Shown: one piece after another, positions 27,788-36,933 of the stretch | How the letters are laid out: each line of letters starts with the position of its first letter | How positions within the stretch are numbered: the stretch's first letter is position 1 | From: Halomonas denitrificans | Lineage (GTDB): Bacteria > Pseudomonadota > Gammaproteobacteria > Xanthomonadales > Wenzhouxiangellaceae | Length of the DNA stretch: 64,000 nt | Direction: 5' to 3' | Assembly (NCBI GenBank): GCA_019800895.1 | Contig: JAHVKF010000001.1 | Coordinates: 62,001 to 126,000 of the forward strand | Notes under the pieces: generated by a model | Seen by the model: only the letters and a program-made list of their open reading frames with translations | What the model was told of the DNA's origin: nothing | The model's database searches: none | Position numbers and translations under genes: made by a program

Positions 27788-28736
27788 AGCTGTCCGGCAG
27801 CGCTTCGCGCGCTGGCTGGATGGCGCCCTGCGCCGCCGCGGGCCGATCGATCCGCCGCTGACCCTGCGTTATCGCCAGGTCTTCATCCTGCCGACCGCCT
27901 TCGGCTGGATGATCGCCCTGCTCCTGCACGGCATGCTGCTCGGTAGCCTCAACTTCAACAACAGCATGGGCCTGCTGACGACCTTCCTCCTGGCCTGCCT
28001 CGGCCTGTTGTCCATGCACCTGGCGTTCCGCAACCTCGAGGGCATTCGGGTCGAAGCGGTTCATGTCCGGCCGGTCTTTGCAGGCCAGGCGGTGGACGTG
28101 CACATCGAGCTCGCCGAAGCGGCCGGCCGACCGAGGCTCGGTATCGTCTGCCGCCGGCCCGGCAGCGCAGACGGCGAGGGCGTCGACCTCGAGGCGAACG
28201 CTACGGCGGTGGCCCGACTGGCGCTCGCGACCGAACGGCGCGGTCGTCTGCCCGTGGGTCGGCTGCGGATCCGGACCCGGCAGCCGCTCGGCCTGTTCGA
28301 GGCCTGGTCCTGGGTCGACAGCCGGGCGACGGTCCGGGTCTGGCCCCGGCCGGCCGACCGCCCTCCTCCGCCCCCGTGGACCGCCGCGTCACGTCCTTCG
28401 TCGCGCCCCGGCGACGAAAGCGACGAGTTTCACGGGCTACGCCCCTGGCGCGAGGGCGATCCCGTCCACCGCATCGCATGGAAAGCCAGTCAACGCCATG
28501 ACCAGCTGCTGGCGCGGCAGTTCACGCGACCGGAGCGCGGCCGGATCGTCTTCCGCCTCGACCAGGTCCCGGCGACCGACCTCGAGGACCGGCTGTCGAT
28601 CCTCTGCCGATGGATCCTCGACGCCGAGCGCGACGGCCTTCGCTACGGCCTCGAACTCGGCGCCTGGCAAACCGCGCCGGACCATGGCGAGCCCCATCTC
28701 CGTCGATGTCTCGACGCGCTGGCCGACCATCCATGA
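27747..28736 (+). CDS. DUF58 membrane protein
   Basis: The 329-residue product (from ATG 27747) has two transmembrane helices (about residues 38-80, GWMIALLLHGMLLGSL and LLTTFLLACLGLLSM). It then has a soluble domain with the DUF58 signature FHGLRPWREGDPVHRIAWKA. DUF58 proteins accompany MoxR ATPases and have a VWA-like fold. The start lies inside moxR and is uncertain. The stop overlaps the transglutaminase start by 4 nt. Confidence 0.88.
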   Translation: MSSHASSSVRRFPEAVRQRFARWLDGALRRRGPIDPPLTLRYRQVFILPTAFGWMIALLLHGMLLGSLNFNNSMGLLTTFLLACLGLLSMHLAFRNLEGIRVEAVHVRPVFAGQAVDVHIELAEAAGRPRLGIVCRRPGSADGEGVDLEANATAVARLALATERRGRLPVGRLRIRTRQPLGLFEAWSWVDSRATVRVWPRPADRPPPPPWTAASRPSSRPGDESDEFHGLRPWREGDPVHRIAWKASQRHDQLLARQFTRPERGRIVFRLDQVPATDLEDRLSILCRWILDAERDGLRYGLELGAWQTAPDHGEPHLRRCLDALADHP

Positions 28737-30709
28737 GAGTCCGTCTCGGCGCCTCGACCGTTGTCTTCGTGCTGGCCGCATTCCTCGTCGCCGCGGGACC
28801 TCACCTGCTGGCCATCCCGGCCTGGCTCGGCGTGTTCGTGCTCGCTGGGGTCGCATGGCGCGGCGCGGCCGAGTTCCGCGGCTGGCGTCCGCCGGGACGC
28901 CTGGTCCGGATCGGCGTGACCTTCCTGGGTCTGGGCCTGGTCATCGCCGCCTACGGCACCCTGTGGGGTCGCAGGGCGGCCACGGCGCTGCTGTGCGTCA
29001 TGCTGGCGTCGAAGCTGCTGGAGATGTACCGGCTGCGTGACGGCCGGATGGTCGCCGCCCTTTCGTTCTTCCTGGTCGCCACCCAGTTCCTGTTCAGCCA
29101 GCGTCTCGAGCTCGTGGTCTGGCTGCTGGCGGCGTGCTGGCTGGCCACGATTGCGCTGCTGCGGATCCAGCGCGACGAGGATGCGCCTCGTGCCGGTACC
29201 GGGAGCGCTACGGCTCCTGTCCGCAGCACGATCCGGGGTGCCGCCGCGATGATGCTGCTTGCGCTGCCCTTCGCGCTGGTCCTGTTCGTGCTCTTTCCGC
29301 GCCTCGCCTCGCCGCTCTGGGGCCTTCCCGAAGAGGCGCTGGACGGCCGAACGGGACTGTCCGACGAGATGTCCGTCGGCGAAATCGCCAGCCTCTTCGA
29401 GGACGACAGCCCGGCGTTCCGCGTCACCTTCCAGGGCGAGCCGCCTCCGCGTTCGGAGCTCTACTGGCGCGGACCGGTCCTGTGGCGCTTCGACGGCCGC
29501 ACCTGGACGCGCGTGTTCTACGTCAACCAGGCGCCGGAGCGCGTCCCCGACGTCGGCCCCGGTGCCCTGCGCTATACGGTCCAGATCGAGCCCACCGAGC
29601 GGCGCTGGCTGTTCGCGCTGGACCACCCGGCCCGCTGGCCCGACCGGACCCGCGTCTCGATGGCCTTCGAGCTGCTGCGCGACGAACCGCTGACCGCCCT
29701 CACGCCCTACGACGTCATCAGCCAGCCCGACTTCGTCGATACGCCGACGCTGCTCCCGCTCTACCGGAACCTGGCGCTGGACCTGCCCGAGGACAGCAAC
29801 CCGCGCACCCGCCGGTACGCGCGGGAACTCCGCGAGCGGTTTCCCGACGACGACGCTGCCCTCATCGGCGAAGTCCTCCGCTGGTTCAACGAGGGCCCGT
29901 TCTACTACAGCCTCGATACGGCGCCCCTGGGCCGGCACGGCGCCGACGAGTTCCTGTTCGACCTGCGCACCGGTTACTGCGAGTACTACGCGTCGGCCTT
30001 CGCGGTACTGATGCGTCACGCCGGCATTCCGACCCGGGTCGTGACGGGTTACCAGGGCGGCTACTGGCAGGCCGCCGACGAATACCTCCTGGTCCGCAAC
30101 TCCGACGCGCACGCGTGGAATGAAGTGTGGCTCGAGGGTCGCGGCTGGACGCGGGTCGACCCGACGTCCGCGGTGTCGCCGACGCGCATTCTCGACGGCG
30201 CCCGCAGCGCGCTTCCCGGTGCGGGCGGATGGCTGAGCGCCGACTGGGCCTTCCAGCTGAGGAACCAGTACGACCGGCTGCAGCACCTGTGGAATCGCTG
30301 GGTGCTCGGCTTCGATGCGGACCGTCAGGAATCGATGCTTCGCCGCCTCGGTTTGCAGACCCTGGGCCTGGCCGGACAGGCGGCGCTGATGGTCGCGGCC
30401 ATATTGCTGCTGGCGCCGCTGGCATGGTGGCTGCGCGGGCTGCTGGCCGGCGCGCGCCGAACGCCGGACCCGCTGGTCCGTGCCTGGCGGCGCGTCGAGC
30501 AGCGGCTGGGCCGGGCCGGGCCGTCGCGCCGGGCCCACGAGACCGTGCGCGAATGGATGCCGCGTGCCGCGGCGACGCTGCAGAACCGGGACGAGCTGCT
30601 TGCCCTGGCCGATCGCTACCAACGGCTTCGCTACGGACCTGACCCGGCCGACGCCGCGATCCGGACCTTCGTCGAGCGCTGCCGCCGATGGCGACCCCGT
30701 TTTCGGTGA
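28733..30709 (+). CDS. TgpA-type membrane transglutaminase
   Basis: The 658-residue protein has about five N-terminal transmembrane helices. A large periplasmic transglutaminase-like domain follows, with Cys in TGYCEYYASAFAVLMRHAG, His in SDAHAWNEVW and Asp in RVDPTSA forming the papain-like triad. There is one more helix (about 555-575) and a cytoplasmic tail. It resembles P. aeruginosa TgpA, which is essential there, though its substrate is unknown. ATG 28733 overlaps the DUF58 stop (ATGA). It is third in the MoxR operon. Confidence 0.93.
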   Translation: MRVRLGASTVVFVLAAFLVAAGPHLLAIPAWLGVFVLAGVAWRGAAEFRGWRPPGRLVRIGVTFLGLGLVIAAYGTLWGRRAATALLCVMLASKLLEMYRLRDGRMVAALSFFLVATQFLFSQRLELVVWLLAACWLATIALLRIQRDEDAPRAGTGSATAPVRSTIRGAAAMMLLALPFALVLFVLFPRLASPLWGLPEEALDGRTGLSDEMSVGEIASLFEDDSPAFRVTFQGEPPPRSELYWRGPVLWRFDGRTWTRVFYVNQAPERVPDVGPGALRYTVQIEPTERRWLFALDHPARWPDRTRVSMAFELLRDEPLTALTPYDVISQPDFVDTPTLLPLYRNLALDLPEDSNPRTRRYARELRERFPDDDAALIGEVLRWFNEGPFYYSLDTAPLGRHGADEFLFDLRTGYCEYYASAFAVLMRHAGIPTRVVTGYQGGYWQAADEYLLVRNSDAHAWNEVWLEGRGWTRVDPTSAVSPTRILDGARSALPGAGGWLSADWAFQLRNQYDRLQHLWNRWVLGFDADRQESMLRRLGLQTLGLAGQAALMVAAILLLAPLAWWLRGLLAGARRTPDPLVRAWRRVEQRLGRAGPSRRAHETVREWMPRAAATLQNRDELLALADRYQRLRYGPDPADAAIRTFVERCRRWRPRFR

Positions 30710-30771
30710 ACCCTCCATGGGATTTCTGTTCAAATAGGGTTGATCGAACCGCAACGCGAGGAGCCTTCGAG

Positions 30772-31395
30772 ATGAATGGATCCGGACCCGTTTCCGCACT
30801 CGTCGCCGGTGCCGCATTGCTCGGCCTGACCGGCTGCGCGAGCATTCCTGCGCCGCTCGAGGGCGAGTACGCCGAGCGGCCCGCCCCGTCCGCAACCACG
30901 CCGACGCAGGTCGGCGAGACCTTCCGCTGGGGCGGCACGGTGGTGGCGACCCGACCGGGAGAAGCCGCGACCTGCCTGGAGCTGCTCGCGCGCGAACTCG
31001 ATCGAAGCCATCGGCCCCGAGAAAGCGATCGCGGGCTGGGACGGTTCCGCGCCTGCCACGATGGTTTCCTCGACCCCGAGATCTTCGCGCCCGGTCGCGA
31101 GGTCACCGTCATCGGTCGGCTTCAGGGGTTCGAGACCGACAGCGTCGGCGATTATCCGTACCGGTTTCCGCGGCTGGAAACGCGGTCGGTCTACCTCTGG
31201 CCCGAGCGCGTCGAACTGGACGAACGATACGACCCGCTCTTCCACGGGCCGATGTGGCGCTACCACGCCTGGCCCTACTGGCCGTACGGCGGCCCGTACT
31301 GGATCGGTCGGCATCGCTACTTCATGCCCTATCCGGCGCGTGACCACCTCCGCTCGGCCTCGCCCGCCACTTCGGCCCCGAAGGCCGAAGGGTAA
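30772..31395 (+). CDS. slp: Slp-family outer membrane lipoprotein
   Basis: The 207-residue protein has a lipoprotein signal with lipobox LTGC (Cys22). Its body matches starvation-inducible Slp (RWGGTVVATRPGEAATCLELLAR, quoted in part, and REVTVIGRLQGFE). The C-terminus is rich in Trp, Tyr, His and Pro (WPYWPYGGPYWIG). The start is ATG 30772 with a GAGGAG site about 10 bp upstream. It stands alone between the transglutaminase and lexA. Confidence 0.88.
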   Translation: MNGSGPVSALVAGAALLGLTGCASIPAPLEGEYAERPAPSATTPTQVGETFRWGGTVVATRPGEAATCLELLARELDRSHRPRESDRGLGRFRACHDGFLDPEIFAPGREVTVIGRLQGFETDSVGDYPYRFPRLETRSVYLWPERVELDERYDPLFHGPMWRYHAWPYWPYGGPYWIGRHRYFMPYPARDHLRSASPATSAPKAEG

Positions 31396-31479
31396 CGCTC
31401 GCCCCCTGTAGCCGAAGGGCTTCCGGTCGGAACGGCGGACCGGTGTGTGGGCAACGGTGCGCGTGGCCTGCAAGAACCA

Positions 31480-31495
31480 CTGTATTTTGATATAG
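31480..31495 (+). promoter_or_regulatory. SOS (LexA) box overlapping the lexA promoter
   Basis: CTGTATTTTGATATAG matches the E. coli LexA consensus at 12 of 16 positions, counting by eye, including the CTGT and terminal AG. A -10-like TATAGT (31491-31496) overlaps it, so repressor binding would block RNA polymerase. Confidence 0.7.
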
Positions 31496-31503
31496 TGCGT
31501 GTC

Positions 31504-32130
31504 ATGAAACTATCGCCCCGCCAAGCCGAGATTCTCGCGTTCATCCGCGATTCCATCGACCAGGACGGCCTGCCGCCCACGCGCAGCGAGATCAACGCCC
31601 ATTTCGGGTTCAAGTCGCCGAACGCGGCGCAGTCCCACCTCAAGGCGCTGGCCGCCAAGGGTGCGATCCGGCTGGATGCGCGGACTGCGCGCGGCATCGT
31701 GCCCACGGTCGACGACGAGCCCGCGCCGCCGAACCCGGGAAGCCTGGTGGAGCTGCCGTTGATCGGTCGCGTTGCCGCCGGCGCCCCCCTGCTGGCGCTG
31801 GCGCATCAGGAGCGGCGCGTCCCGGTCGATGTCTCGCTGTTCCGGCCGGCCCCGCATTACCTGCTTCGCGTCCACGGCGACAGCATGAAGGAGATCGGCA
31901 TTCTCGACGGCGACCTGCTCGCCGTGCATCGCACGCAGACGGCGCGCGACGGCCAGATCGTGGTCGCCCGGATCGATGACGAAGTGACCGTGAAGCGGTT
32001 CCAGCGCGACGGCGAACGGATCCGCCTGAAGGCAGAGAACGCCGACTACGACGACATCGTGGTCGCCGACGAGGGGCAACGGGAGTTCGTGATCGAAGGC
32101 CTGGCGGTCGGCGTCGTGCGCCGGCTGTGA
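31504..32130 (+). CDS. lexA: LexA SOS repressor
   Basis: The 208-residue protein has a winged helix-turn-helix (residues 1-65, LSPRQAEILAFIRDSI) and a self-cleaving peptidase domain. The scissile Ala92-Gly93 is in GRVAAGAP, the nucleophile is Ser127 in HGDSMKE and the general base is Lys164 in EVTVKRF. An SOS box sits 9-24 bp upstream, giving autoregulation. No Shine-Dalgarno precedes ATG 31504, and the -10 candidate ends only 7 bp before it, so the mRNA may be leaderless. recA is not adjacent. Confidence 0.95.
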   Translation: MKLSPRQAEILAFIRDSIDQDGLPPTRSEINAHFGFKSPNAAQSHLKALAAKGAIRLDARTARGIVPTVDDEPAPPNPGSLVELPLIGRVAAGAPLLALAHQERRVPVDVSLFRPAPHYLLRVHGDSMKEIGILDGDLLAVHRTQTARDGQIVVARIDDEVTVKRFQRDGERIRLKAENADYDDIVVADEGQREFVIEGLAVGVVRRL

Positions 32131-32164
32131 TTCGACCGACCCGGACGGAGCTGTTCGGCCGAGA

Positions 32165-32938
32165 CTACTCGACGCGGTAACGATCCCGGTCGGCCAGGAA
32201 CGGGAATTTCTCACGTACACCGCGTACCGCCGCCGGGTCGAGGACGAACTCGGCCACGTCCTCCGCGCCGTCCAGTTCCAGCAGTGGTTCGCCGAGCGCA
32301 TCGTAGGCCCGCGAACTGCCGGGATACTCGACGCCCTTGCCGTCCGTTCCGCAGCGGTTGACCCCGATCACGACGGCCTGGTTCTCGATCGCCCGGGCCT
32401 TCAGCAGCGTGCGCCACGCCTCCACACGCGGTGACGGCCAATTGGCTGGAAAGAGCTGGACGTCGAAGGCGTCGTCATTGCGGCACCAGACCGGGAATCG
32501 CAGGTCGTAGCAGATCTGCAGATCGAAGCGCCACCCGCGCCAGGCCACGCGCACGCGGTGATCGCCGGCCGAATAGCGGTCGCCTTCGCCCCCGTAGCCG
32601 AACAGGTGGCGCTTGTCGTAGTGCGTGCTCCCACCGTCCGGCGTGGCGAACACCAGCCGATTGAATCGCTGCCCGTTCTCGACCACCGCGACCCCGGCGA
32701 CCACGGCCGCCCCGCGCCGCTCCGATTCGGAGACGACCCACGCCAGGTCGGCCGCTCCTTGCTCGCGCTCGCCCTCGTCGGGCAGGTCACCGAGAAATCC
32801 GGTGGTGCAGGTCTCCGGCAGCACGAACAGGTCCGCCGCATCAACGCGGTCCATCAGCTTGGAAAGGTGCTTTCGATTCGCATCGCGGTCGGCCCAGCGC
32901 GTGTCGGGCTGGATGACCACCGTCTTCAGAGCGTCCAT
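32165..32938 (-). CDS. Nitrilase-superfamily amidase (YafV/omega-amidase-like)
   Basis: A carbon-nitrogen hydrolase of 257 residues, close to E. coli YafV (256). The catalytic triad is Glu in VLPETCTTGF, Lys in HYDKRHLFGYGGE and Cys in LQICYDLRFPVW. YafV homologues act as omega-amidases on alpha-ketoglutaramate and similar products (metabolite repair). The start is placed at 32938; an in-frame ATG at 32986 is possible. It is convergent with lexA. Confidence 0.9.
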   Translation of the reverse strand: MDALKTVVIQPDTRWADRDANRKHLSKLMDRVDAADLFVLPETCTTGFLGDLPDEGEREQGAADLAWVVSESERRGAAVVAGVAVVENGQRFNRLVFATPDGGSTHYDKRHLFGYGGEGDRYSAGDHRVRVAWRGWRFDLQICYDLRFPVWCRNDDAFDVQLFPANWPSPRVEAWRTLLKARAIENQAVVIGVNRCGTDGKGVEYPGSSRAYDALGEPLLELDGAEDVAEFVLDPAAVRGVREKFPFLADRDRYRVE

Positions 32939-33005
32939 GGGGCAAGCGTACACGCGACCGATGGCACCGTGCCAGAATGTCGGCACGTCTCCGGGAGCCT
33001 TCCCA

Positions 33006-33728
33006 ATGATTCTTCGCCGTCTCGCGTTCGCAGCTTCGCTTCTCGCCCTCGTGCTACTGCTCGCTGGAGGCCCCGGCTACCGGCTCGGGCTCTGGGAACT
33101 CGGCTTCGGCCTGCTCGGTGTCCTGCGTTATGCGCTGTACCTTGGGGCGGCCGGTGCGCTGCTCGCCGTGATCGGCTTGCTGGTCCCGAAAATCCGCAGA
33201 CAGGGCGCCGGCGTGTTGATCGTCGCGCTGGTCCTCGGGGTCTCGGTGGCCCTGGTCCCGATCGGCGTTCGCCAGGCCGCTGAAAGCAAGCCCTTCATCC
33301 ACGACATCACCACCGACCTCGACGACCCACCGGAATTCGTCGCCGTCGCGCCCTTGCGCGCCGACGCCCCGAACCCGGCCAGCTACGGCGGGGACGAGGT
33401 CGCCCGGCAGCAGCGCGAAGGCTATCCGGATCTCGGCCCGGCACGATTCGCCGCCTCGATGGCCGACGTGTTCAATGCCGCGCTTGAGACCGTCGACGCC
33501 ATGGGCTGGGAGCGCGTCGCGGCGGAGCGCAGCGAAGGACGGATCGAGGCCACCGACACGACGTTCTGGTACGGGTTCAAGGACGACGTCGTCATCCGGA
33601 TCGGACGCGAGGATGGCCGCACCCGAGTCGACGTTCGCTCGAAGTCCCGGGTCGGCGGCAGCGACCTCGGCAAGAACGCGCAGCGGATCGAAGCGTTTCT
33701 CGACGCGCTCGCATCGCGGGTCGACTGA
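33006..33728 (+). CDS. DUF1499 membrane protein
   Basis: The 240-residue protein has three N-terminal transmembrane helices (about residues 5-20, 33-60 and 70-88). A DUF1499 domain follows (MADVFNAALETVDAMGWERV and FWYGFKDDVVIRI, ending in DLGKNAQRIEAFL). Its function is unknown. ATG 33006 gives a hydrophobic N-terminus, and the longer upstream frame lacks family features. Confidence 0.85.
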   Translation: MILRRLAFAASLLALVLLLAGGPGYRLGLWELGFGLLGVLRYALYLGAAGALLAVIGLLVPKIRRQGAGVLIVALVLGVSVALVPIGVRQAAESKPFIHDITTDLDDPPEFVAVAPLRADAPNPASYGGDEVARQQREGYPDLGPARFAASMADVFNAALETVDAMGWERVAAERSEGRIEATDTTFWYGFKDDVVIRIGREDGRTRVDVRSKSRVGGSDLGKNAQRIEAFLDALASRVD

Positions 33729-33774
33729 ACGACTCGGACGAATGACTCGAACGGACCATCGGAAGGAGCACTCG

Positions 33775-36252
33775 ATGAGCGCACCGGTATTTCTTCCCCT
33801 ACGGCGCTGGCGGGAACTGCTCGTGCTGCTGCTGCTCCCCGCGGTCGGCGTCGCACAGTGGACGAACCACTATCCCAAGCTGGATGACTTCGGCCACCAT
33901 GTCTACCTCGAACAGCACGAGCTGCCGATCCTGGCGCACGGTCCCAGCGACCCCGCTCCCGCGCCCGACGGACGGCGCCTCGCGTTCGCGGCACAGGGGT
34001 GGCTGTGGATCCTCGATCTCGACAGCGGTGTGGCGACGCGATTGACCGATGGCCCCCACCTCGACGCGCGGCCCCGGTGGTCCCCCGACGGCCGGCGACT
34101 GGCCTTCGTGCGCGATAGCGGAGACGCGACCTGGATCGTGGTCCGCGAGATGGCATCCGGAACGGAGACCCGCATCGGCTCGCCCGATGCGATTCACCTG
34201 GACCCGGAGTTCTCGACCGACGGCGCGACCCTGTTCTACACCGCGGCGGTCGACGGCAGCCTGCAGCTGCTCGCGAATCGCCTCGATGCCGGTACCGTCG
34301 ACGTGCTGACCGAACTTCCGCAGGTCGTCCGCAACGCGCGTCGCTTGCCCGACGGCAGCGGACTGCTCTACCTGCACGGCGACGGTGCGCACCGCGTACT
34401 GCGCGAACGGAGCCTCGCCACCGGCTCCGATCGGATCGCGCATGCGGAAACGCTGGCCTACCACCTGACCGCCGACGTGCATCCGACCCGACGACTGATC
34501 GTCTACAGCGCGCCGATCGACAACGACTATCACCTGTGGACCCTGGACCTCGACGATCCCCGCGTCCGCCACCGCCTGACCGGGGGCTCGCCCTACGCGA
34601 CCTCCCCGGCCTTCAGCGCCGACGGCGATCACGTCTACTTCGTCGAACCCGACCAGGACCGCCGACTCCGCTTGATGCGCATCGCGACCTACGGCGGCCC
34701 GCCGTCGCAGGTCGAGATCCGCGACTGGGACTACGGCAGGCCGACCGGCGATCTGGCGGTCGAAGTGCGCGACAGCGACGGCCGACCGACCGCGGCGCGC
34801 GTAGCCATCGAAGGCGATGATGGCCATCCGGTCGCCGTTCCCGACGACGCCACCTTCGTCGACCCTCAGTCCGGCCGGCACTACTTCTACGTGGACGACA
34901 CGGCGCGACTTCGCGTTCCGGCCGGCCGGTACCGGGTGACCGCCGCACGGGGTCCGATGACGCCGCTCATCGAAACCGAAGTCGAGGTCTCCGGCGACGG
35001 CGCGGCCCGCGTCCGGCTCGTGCCGACTCCGATCTGGGACGCGCGAGCCGAAGGCTACGTGGCGGCCGATCACCATGTCCATCTCAACGGCGACGGCCAC
35101 TTTCGCGCCGACCACGGCGACGCGCTTCGCGCGATGGCGGGCGAGGACCTGGACCACCTGGCGCCGCAGTCCTGGAACCGCTGGGAGCGGCGGATCGATG
35201 CCCCGATCCTCGGTCGGACCACGGTCCGCGACGGCCGCGTCGTCCACCAGGGCCAGGAGGTCCGGTCCCACTTCCACGGCCACATCGGCCTGGTCGGCGT
35301 CGATACGCCCTATGCACCCTGGTTCTTCGGGCCTCACAACCCCACCCTCGGCGATCCCGATCGGACCAACGGCGACGTGATCGCGTTCGCCGAGCGGTCC
35401 GCCGCGTTCCCGACCTACGTGCATCCGATCGCCGATGACCGTGATCCCTTCACGCACCTCGAGGACCTGCCGATTCCGCTGGAGCTGGTCTCCGACGGCG
35501 TACTCGCCGAACGGATGGGGCTCGAACTCGTCTGCGCCTGGACCAGCCCGCTGGGCAACGCCGAAGTCTGGTATCGCCTGCTGAACATCGGTCGCCCGAT
35601 CGCGGCGATGTCCGGCACCGATGGCTGGATCGATTTTCATCGCACGCCCGCCGTCGGCACCGGCCGGAACTACCTCCGCGTGGCGCCGGACCACGCAACC
35701 CTGGAGGCCGTGATCGAAGCCGCGGCGGCCGGACGGGGCTTCGTCACCACCGGCCCGGCGCTTGTCTTCGAGCTCGACGACGGTTCAAGGCCGGGGGACG
35801 TGACCTCCAGCGGACGGCACGGCTGGACGGCCACCCTGGCCAGCGCAACGCCGGTCGACGTCGTCGAGCTCGTCGTCAATGGCGATATCGTGGGAACCGC
35901 GAAGGGTGTCGGCGCCGGAGAGACGCGCGAACTGCGCGGCGAGGTCGACCTGCCCGAGGGCGGCTGGGTCGCCATCCGGGCCTACTCGTCCGAAATGCAG
36001 GACGATGCGTGGCCCACCATGCACGCCCGGCCCTTCGCCCACTCGTCGCCGATCTGGATCGGCCGGGTGGGTTCGATCGATCCGCGCGCCCGCACGGCCT
36101 CGGCTCGGGATCTGCTGCGAGCGGTCGAGGCGTCGATCGCTGCGTTCGACGAAGCCTACGGAGACGTGCCGACGCCGAGGCTCGACGCGCGGCTGGACGA
36201 AGCTCGGCTGCGCCTCGAAGCGATGATTCCCGTCGAGGCGACGCCGCGGTAA
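33775..36252 (+). CDS. Secreted TolB-propeller plus CehA/McbA-type PHP protein
   Basis: An 825-residue exported protein. It has a signal peptide (about 1-28, LLVLLLLPAVGVAQ) and a WD40/TolB-like beta-propeller (about 50-320) with PRWSPDGRRLAF and PAFSADGDHVYF repeats. A small beta-sandwich segment (about 325-420) follows. A CehA/McbA-type PHP metallohydrolase domain (about 425-740) begins with the metal-binding AADHHVHLNGDGH and includes HFHGHIGLVG. Phosphoesterase or amidohydrolase activity is plausible but the substrate is unknown. ATG 33775 has GGAAGGAG upstream. A tRNA repeat array begins 48 bp later. Confidence 0.82.
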   Translation: MSAPVFLPLRRWRELLVLLLLPAVGVAQWTNHYPKLDDFGHHVYLEQHELPILAHGPSDPAPAPDGRRLAFAAQGWLWILDLDSGVATRLTDGPHLDARPRWSPDGRRLAFVRDSGDATWIVVREMASGTETRIGSPDAIHLDPEFSTDGATLFYTAAVDGSLQLLANRLDAGTVDVLTELPQVVRNARRLPDGSGLLYLHGDGAHRVLRERSLATGSDRIAHAETLAYHLTADVHPTRRLIVYSAPIDNDYHLWTLDLDDPRVRHRLTGGSPYATSPAFSADGDHVYFVEPDQDRRLRLMRIATYGGPPSQVEIRDWDYGRPTGDLAVEVRDSDGRPTAARVAIEGDDGHPVAVPDDATFVDPQSGRHYFYVDDTARLRVPAGRYRVTAARGPMTPLIETEVEVSGDGAARVRLVPTPIWDARAEGYVAADHHVHLNGDGHFRADHGDALRAMAGEDLDHLAPQSWNRWERRIDAPILGRTTVRDGRVVHQGQEVRSHFHGHIGLVGVDTPYAPWFFGPHNPTLGDPDRTNGDVIAFAERSAAFPTYVHPIADDRDPFTHLEDLPIPLELVSDGVLAERMGLELVCAWTSPLGNAEVWYRLLNIGRPIAAMSGTDGWIDFHRTPAVGTGRNYLRVAPDHATLEAVIEAAAAGRGFVTTGPALVFELDDGSRPGDVTSSGRHGWTATLASATPVDVVELVVNGDIVGTAKGVGAGETRELRGEVDLPEGGWVAIRAYSSEMQDDAWPTMHARPFAHSSPIWIGRVGSIDPRARTASARDLLRAVEASIAAFDEAYGDVPTPRLDARLDEARLRLEAMIPVEATPR

Positions 36253-36300
36253 GTCGGCATCCATTGCGATCGGCTGCGTGATTGCGGGCTCGCCGCTTGA

Positions 36301-36932
36301 TGGCGGAGAGGGAGGGATGACTCGCGCCTGCGGCGCTCGTGAGCTCGCCGCTGCGCGGCTCGGTTCGTACCCTTGGCGCTGCTCGACCGCGTTGCGACCC
36401 GGAGGGCGTGCGTCCTGGGACGTCGGCCTTCGTTCGTCCCTGCAGGATTCGAACCTCCAGCCCGCTTCGTCATCCATGAAAAAACCCCGCGCAAGGCGGG
36501 GCTTTTTCATGGATGGCGGAGAGGGAGGGATGACTCGCGCCTGCGGCGCTCGTGAGCTCGCCGCTGCGCGGCTCGGTTCGAACCCGGGTTCCAATCCGTG
36601 GTCCCCGCTCCCCGATCAACAAAAAACCCCGCTCGAGACGGGGTTTTCTGTTGATGGCGGAGAGGGAGGGATGACTCGCGCTGCGCGCTCGTGAGCTCGC
36701 CGCTGCGCGGCTCGGTTCGAACCCGGGTTCCAATCCGTGGTCCCCGCTCCCCGATCAACAAAAAACCCCGCTCGAGACGGGGTTTTCTGTTGATGGCGGA
36801 GAGGGAGGGATGACTCGCGCTGCGCGCTCGTGAGCTCGCCGCTGCGCGGCTCGGTTCGAACCCGGGTTCCAATCCGTGGTCCCCGCTCCCCGATCAACAA
36901 AAAACCCCGCTCGAGACGGGGTTTTCTGTTGA
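36301..36932 (-). repeat. Tandem array of tRNA-Ser 3' tails with terminators
   Basis: Reading the minus strand from the tRNA-Ser gene, units follow head to tail. Each has a terminator inverted repeat, about 80 bp of spacer and then an exact copy of the last 18 nt of the tRNA including CCA. On the plus strand the tail copies lie at 36301-36318, 36514-36531, 36655-36672 and 36794-36811; the genuine tail is 36933-36950. The spacings are 213, 141, 139 and 139 bp. The two 139-bp units (36655-36793 and 36794-36932) look identical base for base, and the 141-bp unit differs mainly by a 2-bp insertion. The oldest unit diverges and carries another T-arm-like fragment near 36441-36460. The layout resembles the rtT repeats after E. 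coli tyrT. No coding gene is supported here. Confidence 0.9.
36473..36513. terminator. Bidirectional terminator in the oldest repeat unit
   Basis: An 18-bp inverted repeat with one A-C mismatch and a 5-nt loop (GCAAG). It has A runs on one arm and T runs on the other, so it reads as a terminator in both directions. It would also end transcription from the plus-strand gene finishing at 36252. Confidence 0.85.
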
Positions 36933-36933
36933 T
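36893..36933 (-). terminator. Terminator of the tRNA-Ser gene
   Basis: A 17-bp inverted repeat with one mismatch and a 7-nt loop starts exactly at the last base of the tRNA CCA. On the minus strand the hairpin ends in six T. Copies lie at 36754-36794 and 36615-36655 in the repeat units. Confidence 0.88.

Noticed and set aside
28643-30895. A 750-codon minus-strand open frame
   Set aside because: Antisense to the TgpA-type transglutaminase, which has membrane helices and a complete catalytic triad.
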